DNA of 5,396 bases from an uncultured Nitrospinaceae bacterium (GTDB lineage: Bacteria > Nitrospinota > Nitrospinia > Nitrospinales > VA-1): positions 1 through 5,396 of the forward strand of contig CAJJDL010000146.1 in the NCBI GenBank assembly GCA_905182935.1. Reading direction: 5' to 3'. Under the pieces are notes generated by a model. The model was not told the DNA's origin. It did not search any database and was given only the letters and a program-made list of their open reading frames with translations. Positions 1 through 4,076 of the stretch are shown here, piece after piece. A program made the translations under genes and the position numbers. Each line of letters starts with the position of its first letter. Position 1 is the stretch's first letter.

Positions 1-1038
1 TTTGTGGCAGGGAAGATGGGTTTCCCTATTTGGTGGCAGATAGAATTTGTTGCCTTTTCATTTGTTGGTCTATTTTATTTTGTTATTCTTGATACCAAAC
101 CAATTAAACCAGAAAAATCCCAACTAAGCGCTACATTTCGCCTTATAACAACCTATGCGCTAGCTTCTGGATTATTTATCACTATCACAGCCCAACTTCC
201 GCAATTTAATCCGCAATTTGAAATAGAAAAACTTGAGAGACCCCCTATTAAATTGAGTGGACTAGCAGGACCCGAAGTTATCGCGGCTGGTCGCGAGGTT
301 TTTTCTAATAATAAGTGCTTCAACTGCCACAAGGTTTTTTGGGAAGGAAATTCAGACCGAGGTCCTAACCTTGGAACTAAACAAATAGGATTATATTCAG
401 AAGATTATATTAAAGAGCAAATAATTGAACCTCGTAAAAAGCAATCTCCAGGCTACGAGGACAAAAAATCAAAAAAAGCTATGCCTACATACTATGATGA
501 GGATTTGAGTGAGGATGAGTTAGATGCTTTAGTGGCATACCTAAGAACTATGCGTAACCCTACAGCGATGCCAGTGGAAGGTAAGTTTCCAAATCAATGG
601 ACTTGGTGGGATGACCCTAAAATTCTTGAAGAAGGTAAAGTAGTATTTGAAGGAATGGAGCCCAATACTGATGGACTCAACTGTGCAGTTTGCCACGGTA
701 AAGATGGAATTCCAATGATGACAGGTGCTTTAGATTTTCGTAATGCAGAAAATTTAGATACCGATAAAATGCCGGATCAGCTAAAAAGTGTCAAAATGGA
801 AGACTGGCCTGATGCGCTATGGTATAAACGAGTTACTCGGGGTATTGATGGCACAGCGATGGCACCTTGGGGGATGATGTTCCAACATCTTTATCTATGG
901 AAAGCTGAAGCCTACGCTCGAACTTTTCATGATCCTATAGATAAACGAGCAGAAAAAAGACCAGTACCTCCTGTTCCTACAAAGGAAGATATCGCAAATT
1001 GGACAACTGACGAGCTTTTTCTAGACCCGCTTCTCTAA
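1..1038 (+). CDS. Membrane-anchored dihaem cytochrome c, 5' partial; probable C-terminal part of a subunit IV-cytochrome c fusion of a bc-type complex
   Basis: The frame is open from the first base. A GTG at 4 and an ATG at 16 are possible starts, but no ribosome site can be seen, so the gene is treated as 5'-truncated. Numbering from the GTG, two hydrophobic helices lie at about residues 8-29 and 45-65, joined by a lysine-rich loop (DTKPIKPEKS). Two class I cytochrome c domains follow. The first has CFNCH at 105-109 and a likely distal Met160 in KKAMP. The second has CAVCH at 227-231 and a likely distal Met286 in TAMAPWG. Haems are attached outside the membrane, and the positive loop should be cytoplasmic, so the N-terminus at this point should be outside. 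That implies further helices upstream. The helix pair resembles the last two helices of cytochrome b6f subunit IV, suggesting a QcrC-like fusion that passes electrons from quinol to a soluble acceptor. The haem assignments are firm; the complex is inference. The alternative is a stand-alone membrane cytochrome. Confidence 0.85.
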   Translation, partial: FVAGKMGFPIWWQIEFVAFSFVGLFYFVILDTKPIKPEKSQLSATFRLITTYALASGLFITITAQLPQFNPQFEIEKLERPPIKLSGLAGPEVIAAGREVFSNNKCFNCHKVFWEGNSDRGPNLGTKQIGLYSEDYIKEQIIEPRKKQSPGYEDKKSKKAMPTYYDEDLSEDELDALVAYLRTMRNPTAMPVEGKFPNQWTWWDDPKILEEGKVVFEGMEPNTDGLNCAVCHGKDGIPMMTGALDFRNAENLDTDKMPDQLKSVKMEDWPDALWYKRVTRGIDGTAMAPWGMMFQHLYLWKAEAYARTFHDPIDKRAEKRPVPPVPTKEDIANWTTDELFLDPLL

Positions 1039-1050
1039 AAAATCAATAAT

Positions 1051-1093
1051 CTAAACCAATTAAAATCGGTCACATGAAGTGGATAGTTTTTTT
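1051..1093 (+). terminator. Weak candidate terminator after the cytochrome gene
   Basis: A run of seven T (1087-1093) lies about 50 bases after the cytochrome stop codon. It is preceded by short complementary segments: CTA..CCA at 1051-1058 can pair with TGG.TAG at 1080-1086, across an internal loop. The stem is poor and has no GC-rich core, so this is only a tentative Rho-independent terminator. Confidence 0.25.
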
Positions 1094-1161
1094 ATTCGCT
1101 ATTCATCTGAAGAAACCTGTTAAAGTAGAACTAGTATTTATATCTCATGTTGGAGTGACTA

Positions 1162-1632
1162 ATGAGCAAAGTTGATAAGCTATTAAAAGAAAATATATCG
1201 GATGATGGAACTATCATAAACCTTAGAGAAAAATTTTTAGGGATTAGAGGTATGATGGAGTTAGCGGAAAATCCAGCCTTAGCCAATGTTAAAGAGCTTA
1301 TTTTAACTGGAAATCAGTGCGCAGATGAAGGAGCAGAGGCATTAGCTAATTCACCTCACCTGGGTAATCTTGAGATGCTTAATCTAAATCATAATGATAT
1401 TGGAGATGAAGGGGCTATTGCCATTGCTAATAGTGAAAATTTTCCAAAACTAAAATCGTTATCGATGTTTGGTAATGTTATCGGAGATGAAGGAGCGAAA
1501 GCATTTGCAGATTCTCCTCAAAGTAAAAAATTCATAAAACTCGACTTATATAAAAATCAAGTTACAGGAGACGGGAATAAACTAATCACCGAATCAGAAA
1601 TGCTTAAAAACTGCGAAGAGTTAGAAATCTAA
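1162..1632 (+). CDS. Small leucine-rich-repeat protein (ribonuclease-inhibitor-like repeats)
   Basis: This is a 156-residue protein with no signal peptide, membrane segment or catalytic domain, so it is probably cytoplasmic. Nearly all of it consists of leucine-rich repeats with an exact 27-residue period. The repeat units begin at I19, L46, L73, L100 and L127. The middle three share a pattern of LxLxxNxIGDEGAxAxA type, which is typical of the ribonuclease-inhibitor class of LRR with a beta strand followed by a helix. The first unit lacks the Asn of the strand turn and the last is degenerate (TGDGN), so they look like the two caps. The ATG at 1162 is chosen because GGAG lies at 1152-1155, six bases upstream. 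Proteins of this class bind other proteins, but no partner is visible. The gene stands alone: the cytochrome gene ends 123 bases upstream and the downstream gene is convergent. Confidence 0.85.
   Translation: MSKVDKLLKENISDDGTIINLREKFLGIRGMMELAENPALANVKELILTGNQCADEGAEALANSPHLGNLEMLNLNHNDIGDEGAIAIANSENFPKLKSLSMFGNVIGDEGAKAFADSPQSKKFIKLDLYKNQVTGDGNKLITESEMLKNCEELEI
1216..1620 (+). repeat. Five in-frame 81-base units encoding leucine-rich repeats
   Basis: The five 27-codon units start at 1216, 1297, 1378, 1459 and 1540. DNA similarity is concentrated in the D-E-G-A segment: near-identical 15-mers lie at 1321, 1402 and 1483, exactly 81 bases apart (core GATGAAGG). The flanking codons have diverged. 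Confidence 0.8.
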
Positions 1633-1678
1633 AAATTATAAAACCCTCCAACAATATTGGCCTACATAAAAAACAAAG

Positions 1679-1966
1679 CTACTTAGACTGTTCATTCCAT
1701 TGGGAAGGTGTGTAGGCTTTTATTTGAAGAGCATGTATTAGTTTGGGTTGCCCATTAATCTGTTCATCCAAAGCGCTGTAAACCATTCGCATACAGTCTA
1801 TCAAATTAACATTTTCAAATTCTTTTGATACCACTCTCACAGAATAATGGCCTCCTCCACCTGCGGCTTTATGACCTCGATGCAAGTGGCTATCATCAGT
1901 AATTTCAACATGCTCCGCAGATATTTTTTCTTTCAAAACTGTATCAATAACCTCAACTGTATCCAT
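1679..1966 (-). CDS. bolA: BolA/IbaG-family protein
   Basis: The protein has 95 residues, a usual length for the family, and covers the whole BolA fold. The signature region D24-D25-S26-H27 followed by HRGH and a glycine run (residues 24-41) leads into the strand YSVRVVSKEF. Helix residues 54-70 (NLIDCMRMVYSALDEQI) and the conserved LIHALQIKAYTPSQW follow. His78 is the invariant family histidine, which ligates the shared [2Fe-2S] cluster when BolA pairs with a monothiol glutaredoxin. The usual role is in iron-sulfur trafficking and iron homeostasis; some members also affect stress morphology. The ATG at 1964-1966 has an AAGGAT ribosome site six bases upstream. The zinc-ribbon gene ends 37 bases upstream on the same strand, so the two are probably co-transcribed. 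No glutaredoxin is seen in the window. The family assignment is secure; the exact subfamily is not. Confidence 0.93.
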   Translation of the reverse strand: MDTVEVIDTVLKEKISAEHVEITDDSHLHRGHKAAGGGGHYSVRVVSKEFENVNLIDCMRMVYSALDEQINGQPKLIHALQIKAYTPSQWNEQSK

Positions 1967-2003
1967 AGTTTATCCTTAGCTATTTAAATTGTAAATAAAA
2001 CTA

Positions 2004-2225
2004 CTACTTTGATTTTTTATGGGCCCCAAAATACTCCGGATCCGGAATACCAGAAATATCGTTTAACGACTTACCAAACCATACTTGTGTGTCATTTTCT
2101 TTTTCGCTAACCAGTCTTGTTCCACATTTAGCACATAGAGGGATTTTCCCCGGAATAAATTTTTTAATTCGATTTTTTACTTTGCACTCAGGGCAAGGTA
2201 TAATACTGGAAATTGTTTGGTTCAT
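2004..2225 (-). CDS. Small zinc-ribbon protein similar to the N-terminal domain of thioredoxin 2
   Basis: This is a 73-residue soluble protein. Two CxxC knuckles, CPEC at 11-14 and CAKC at 31-34, are separated by a 16-residue loop (KVKNRIKKFIPGKIPL). The arrangement matches the zinc-binding N-terminal region of TrxC-type thioredoxins, where the first knuckle is followed by an NRI motif. The thioredoxin domain itself is absent: after the second knuckle comes an unfamiliar tail of about 39 residues, rich in charged and polar residues (VWFGKSLNDISGIPDPEYFG in the middle). No redox-active WCGPC motif is present, so oxidoreductase activity is not expected. A role in nucleic-acid or protein contacts is possible but not shown. 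The ATG at 2223-2225 has no clear Shine-Dalgarno site, yet it gives the family-like N-terminus. Likely in an operon with bolA, 37 bases downstream. Confidence 0.75.
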   Translation of the reverse strand: MNQTISSIIPCPECKVKNRIKKFIPGKIPLCAKCGTRLVSEKENDTQVWFGKSLNDISGIPDPEYFGAHKKSK

Positions 2226-2230
2226 AATTT

Positions 2231-2236
2231 ATTTTA
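2231..2236 (-). promoter_or_regulatory. Possible -10 box placing transcription start at the zinc-ribbon ATG
   Basis: On the minus strand TAAAAT lies six bases before the ATG of the zinc-ribbon gene. Used as a -10 hexamer, it would place the transcript start at or very near that ATG, giving a leaderless mRNA, which would fit the missing Shine-Dalgarno site. No good -35 hexamer is seen at the usual distance, so the call is weak. Confidence 0.2.
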
Positions 2237-2274
2237 GCATTCTTTAATCAGTTGAAAATGGTTATAGGCGAATC

Positions 2275-2553
2275 ATGATATTTCATTCTATAGGGAATCA
2301 ATCAAAAAAAATGACTTTTTGGAATAAAGTAACGCTGGCCCTTTGGATTATCATTGGTTTTTCCCTATTATCTTTTTTCACGTTTACATTTTTCATAATA
2401 GCATTCGTAGTTGGAATAATAATATTCATTTTAAGGCTTTTTCTAAAAACTCGCCCTCCATTCAAGAATACACAGCAAACTAACACTAACCCGTTTGCTA
2501 ATCAAAGAAACCGTTCAAATAATCCCAAGGATAGTGATATCATTGATATTTAA
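2275..2553 (+). CDS. Small two-helix membrane protein of unknown function
   Basis: This is a 92-residue protein that I do not recognise. After a short polar N-terminus (residues 1-18, with Lys11 and Lys12) comes a long hydrophobic stretch at about 20-56, rich in Phe, Ile and Leu. It is long enough for two helices joined by a tight turn near residues 33-38. A basic segment (RLFLKTR, residues 54-60) follows, then a polar tail rich in Asn, Gln and Thr that ends in acidic residues and DSDIIDI. Two helices would place both termini on the same side, presumably the cytoplasm given the Lys and Arg on each flank. The ATG at 2275 has a weak AGG at 2266-2268; the ATG at 2311 is an alternative without a ribosome site. 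The gene diverges from the zinc-ribbon gene with 49 bases between the starts. An acidic 'ID' ending after a membrane hairpin is seen in other small bacterial membrane proteins of unknown role. Confidence 0.6.
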   Translation: MIFHSIGNQSKKMTFWNKVTLALWIIIGFSLLSFFTFTFFIIAFVVGIIIFILRLFLKTRPPFKNTQQTNTNPFANQRNRSNNPKDSDIIDI

Positions 2554-2756
2554 AACCTCGCTAGCTCACTTCTTCATAAACCCAATCCATTAAATTTTGT
2601 CCACTAGTTAATAATATACTACCTATTTTTACGCATTTATTTCATTAGCAATAATCCTTAAAACCTGTAGTAAAAAATAGATATTGAACTATAAATACAT
2701 GAATTTAAACATATTTATACTATGAAAATATCTGAGACGCCCGATAAGAATGGTTC

Positions 2757-2822
2757 AAATGTACTAAGCTTAAAATAGTACTTGTAATTCGAATCAGTAA
2801 AATTTAATCTATAAGTACATTT
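2757..2822. repeat. Inverted AGTAC half-sites upstream of the orphan gene
   Basis: A 9-base inverted repeat pairs AAATGTACT (2757-2765) with AGTACATTT (2814-2822). A second, overlapping inverted repeat pairs GTACTA (2761-2766) with TAGTAC (2776-2781). The stretch therefore holds three AGTAC/GTACT half-sites. They lie 28-93 bases before the ATG at 2850, where an operator would be expected, and no T-run follows them. A regulator-binding role is inference. Confidence 0.4.
2788..2815 (+). promoter_or_regulatory. Possible promoter for the gene at 2850
   Basis: TTCGAA (2788-2793) and TATAAG (2810-2815) are separated by 16 bases and lie between and beside the AGTAC half-sites. Both hexamers match the sigma70 consensus only moderately, so confidence is low. 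If real, the last half-site (2814-2818) overlaps the -10 box, which would suit repression. Confidence 0.25.
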
Positions 2823-2835
2823 TAGACTATTAACT

Positions 2836-2841
2836 GGGGAG
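2836..2841 (+). promoter_or_regulatory. Ribosome binding site deciding the start at 2850
   Basis: GGGGAG at 2836-2841 is a strong Shine-Dalgarno sequence eight bases before the ATG at 2850. It overlaps the in-frame GTG at 2841 and is too close to the GTG at 2844, so the ATG is preferred and the protein is 88 residues rather than 91. Confidence 0.65.
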
Positions 2842-2849
2842 TGGTGGTC

Positions 2850-3116
2850 ATGGAAACAAGTTCTACGCAAGGGTCTATTGGAGGTGGTCAAAGTGGAAAC
2901 CTTAATAGCGACTTTAAAGTAGTAAAACAATTGGAAGCGCAGCATCAATCTAGCATAAAAAATCTTACACCAAACGCTAGTAAGTTAGCCGAAATGGGTG
3001 CTAAATTTGACATGGGAACAGATTTTGGCATGAGTAAAGTCAATACCGGTGAGGCAGCTCAATTTAATTTTTCAGTTGCAGCTGGCAAAGGCGGCCTTGT
3101 TGACGAGGTGTTTTAG
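2850..3116 (+). CDS. Unrecognised 88-residue soluble protein
   Basis: I do not recognise this protein. It has no signal peptide, membrane helix or cysteine. The first 20 residues are a Gly/Ser/Gln/Asn-rich, probably disordered head (GSIGGGQSGN). A predicted helical stretch follows at about residues 22-52 (DFKVVKQLEAQHQSSIKNL onward), and then a Gly- and Met-containing segment (MGAKFDMGTDFGMSKVN). The tail is small-residue rich and ends in GKGGLVDEVF. The strong GGGGAG site and a clean ATG support translation. Upstream lie about 300 bases of non-coding DNA with AGTAC half-sites that may control it. Its stop codon is two bases from that of the convergent pentapeptide-repeat gene. It could be a small lineage-specific structural or regulatory protein; nothing in the sequence decides this. 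Confidence 0.65.
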   Translation: METSSTQGSIGGGQSGNLNSDFKVVKQLEAQHQSSIKNLTPNASKLAEMGAKFDMGTDFGMSKVNTGEAAQFNFSVAAGKGGLVDEVF

Positions 3117-3118
3117 GA

Positions 3119-3529
3119 TTATTCACCTTCACAACATTTAAAAGATTGATCCTCACTCCAGTCAATTTTAATATATTCCGGAAATTTCGTTTCATTATCA
3201 AAGTTTACAAGATCAAGCTGTTCGCATGTGAGGTTTTTAACACCGGTAAGGTCGGCTCCATGTAGAAAAGCGTCCTCAAGTTCCGCACCCTCAAGATTTG
3301 CACCCCTAAGATTGGCTTCACTCATTACCGCTCCTGTCATATCAGCATTGGTAAGATTGGCCGTACTTAAGTCAGCCTTTATTAGATAGGATATACTTAG
3401 GTCTGCATCCGTTAAATCTGCGCCAGCTAAATTGGCACCCATAAGCTTCCTATTCCCCAAGTCTACACCTTGCAGGTTTTCTTTTTTGCCTTCAATTTCT
3501 TTTATAAAGAGTCTCCACTCTGGTAGCAT
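3119..3529 (-). CDS. Pentapeptide-repeat protein
   Basis: This is a 136-residue protein with no signal peptide. Residues 17-96 are sixteen uninterrupted pentapeptides of the A(D/N)LxG type. The central hydrophobic residue is Leu at every fifth position from 19 to 94, except Met64 and Met69. Four pentapeptides make one coil, so this predicts a right-handed quadrilateral beta-helix of four coils. A short helical N-terminus (PEWRLFIKEIEGKK) caps one end. The C-terminal part, LTGVKNLTCEQLDLVNFDNETKFPEY, resembles the closing segment often found after such repeats, and the protein ends with a Cys132-Cys133 pair. DNA-mimic members such as Qnr and MfpA are longer, with about twice as many repeats, so gyrase protection is not inferred; function is unknown. 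The ATG at 3527-3529 has a GGAGAGG site (3534-3540) just upstream. It follows the 82-residue gene on the same strand. Confidence 0.88.
   Translation of the reverse strand: MLPEWRLFIKEIEGKKENLQGVDLGNRKLMGANLAGADLTDADLSISYLIKADLSTANLTNADMTGAVMSEANLRGANLEGAELEDAFLHGADLTGVKNLTCEQLDLVNFDNETKFPEYIKIDWSEDQSFKCCEGE
3242..3481 (-). repeat. Sixteen tandem pentapeptide codon units
   Basis: The 240 bases encode sixteen five-residue units in unbroken register (residues 17-96 of the protein), equal to four complete beta-helix coils. At the DNA level the units are diverged, so this is a protein repeat rather than a recent DNA expansion. Confidence 0.85.
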
Positions 3530-3620
3530 CTAACCTCTCCATTATAAAAAATTGCTAAAAGTACCCTTTAATAATATATTTTGCGAGTCAACTTCATTAA
3601 ATACTAAATAGAATTGATGG

Positions 3621-3869
3621 TTATTCCCAACTATTGAAACATTTAGCTGCTCTTTCAAATTGATTAACAGGAAATTTTTCAGTTTTTTCGGGGCCATCAG
3701 AGCTTGGGATTCTTGAAACCACAATATTTTTATCATGAAGTCCAGCATTTTCAATATATAAAGAAGCATTGCTCCCAATTACAAAACCGGTCCCTCTCAT
3801 TAATTCTTCAAATAGCTCTTTAGGGGTATTTCCTATAGACATTCCATTTTTATTAATATATTTACTCAC
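3621..3869 (-). CDS. Unrecognised 82-residue protein, possibly truncated by a frameshift
   Basis: I do not recognise this protein. From the GTG at 3867-3869 it reads MSKYINKNGMSIGNTPKELF at its start. A probable helix (TPKELFEELM) follows, then a strand-like FVIGSNASLYIE, a second strand IVVSRI, a charged segment DGPEKTEK and a C-terminal helix ending KCFNSWE. There is no signal peptide or membrane helix. The GTG is chosen because GGGAGAAG lies just upstream with five bases of spacing from GGAG; a TTG at 3879-3881 in the same frame has no such site. It lies 91 bases upstream of the pentapeptide-repeat gene on the same strand, so the two may be co-transcribed. Overlapping its end, another frame stays open to 3542 and reads in a protein-like way (QFYLVFNEVDSQNILLKG), which would extend the product by about 26 residues if a frameshift had occurred. 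Confidence 0.55.
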   Translation of the reverse strand: MSKYINKNGMSIGNTPKELFEELMRGTGFVIGSNASLYIENAGLHDKNIVVSRIPSSDGPEKTEKFPVNQFERAAKCFNSWE

Positions 3870-3871
3870 AA

Positions 3872-3879
3872 CTTCTCCC
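3872..3879 (-). promoter_or_regulatory. Ribosome binding site deciding the GTG start of the 82-residue protein
   Basis: On the minus strand this reads GGGAGAAG. Its GGAG core is five bases before the GTG at 3867-3869. It overlaps the only other upstream in-frame start, the TTG at 3879-3881, which argues for the GTG. Confidence 0.5.
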
Positions 3880-3957
3880 AAATTTAATAATAATTTTTTC
3901 TATTTTAATACATGCAAAGCTAAAAAATTAAAAATATTTAAAAAATACCCCGCTATC

Positions 3958-3986
3958 TTGACATTAACAAAATAGAATCTTATTTA
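3958..3986 (+). promoter_or_regulatory. Sigma70-type promoter of dnaK
   Basis: A perfect -35 TTGACA (3958-3963) and TATTTA (3981-3986) are separated by exactly 17 bases. Transcription would begin near 3993 and give a leader of about 84 bases before the dnaK ATG. It is the best promoter match in the window. Confidence 0.65.
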
Positions 3987-4008
3987 AAACATATATCAAA
4001 GGCTAACT

Positions 4009-4029
4009 AAAGTCATTTAATGGCTTTTT
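4009..4029 (+). terminator. Terminator-like hairpin in the dnaK leader
   Basis: AAAGTCAT (4009-4016) pairs with ATGGCTTT (4020-4027) through eight base pairs, one of them a T-G wobble, around the three-base loop TTA. The descending arm runs straight into T residues (five T at 4025-4029). The stem is AT-rich and weak. It lies between the promoter and the start codon with no plus-strand gene immediately upstream, so it may be an attenuator, a temperature-sensitive structure or chance. Confidence 0.35.
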
Positions 4030-4062
4030 ACTATAAATACCAAATAATTAGTTAATATTCGA

Positions 4063-4067
4063 AAGGA
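4063..4067 (+). promoter_or_regulatory. dnaK ribosome binding site
   Basis: AAGGA at 4063-4067 lies nine bases before the ATG at 4077, a workable though slightly long spacing. It fixes the start, which also gives the canonical DnaK N-terminus. Confidence 0.7.
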
Positions 4068-4076
4068 CTGCACATT

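Larger units (their letters stand above)
2554..2849. other. AT-rich intergenic stretch without a gene
   Basis: About 296 bases with no credible coding sequence. The longest minus-strand frame here also runs through the following gene, has no ribosome site and does not look like protein. The distal third contains an inverted-repeat cluster (2757-2822) and possible promoter boxes for the gene at 2850. No hairpin followed by a T-run is seen that would terminate the membrane-protein gene ending at 2553. Confidence 0.6.
3882..4076. other. Divergent intergenic region between the 82-residue gene and dnaK
   Basis: These 195 very AT-rich bases hold the dnaK promoter, a leader hairpin and the dnaK ribosome site. 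No CIRCE element (TTAGCACTC and its inverse) and no sigma32 pair (CTTGAA with CCCCAT) are seen. A CCCCGCTAT at 3948-3956 resembles half of a sigma32 -10 but has no partner upstream. No clear promoter is seen for the minus-strand gene. Confidence 0.6.

Noticed and set aside
1648..1660. CCAA-CAATA-TTGG hairpin between the convergent LRR and bolA genes
   Set aside because: There are only four base pairs and no T-run on either side, too weak to call a terminator.
2298..2486. Minus-strand open frame opposite the membrane-protein gene
   Set aside because: It is antisense to a gene with a better start and a clear membrane-segment pattern, and is explained as its shadow.
2722..2778. Short plus-strand frame starting MKISETPDKNG (18 residues)
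   Set aside because: There is no Shine-Dalgarno site upstream, and the frame ends inside the inverted-repeat cluster. It is too short to support without homologues.
2715..2948. Minus-strand open frame of 77 codons
   Set aside because: It runs through the repeat-rich intergenic region and into the well-supported plus-strand gene, has no ribosome site, and its composition does not look like protein.
3948..3956. CCCCGCTAT as a sigma32 -10 box for dnaK
   Set aside because: No CTTGAA-like -35 lies 13-17 bases upstream, and a good sigma70 promoter begins two bases downstream.
3769..3975. Plus-strand open frame of 68 codons
   Set aside because: It is antisense to the start of the 82-residue gene and crosses the dnaK promoter region; it has no ribosome site.
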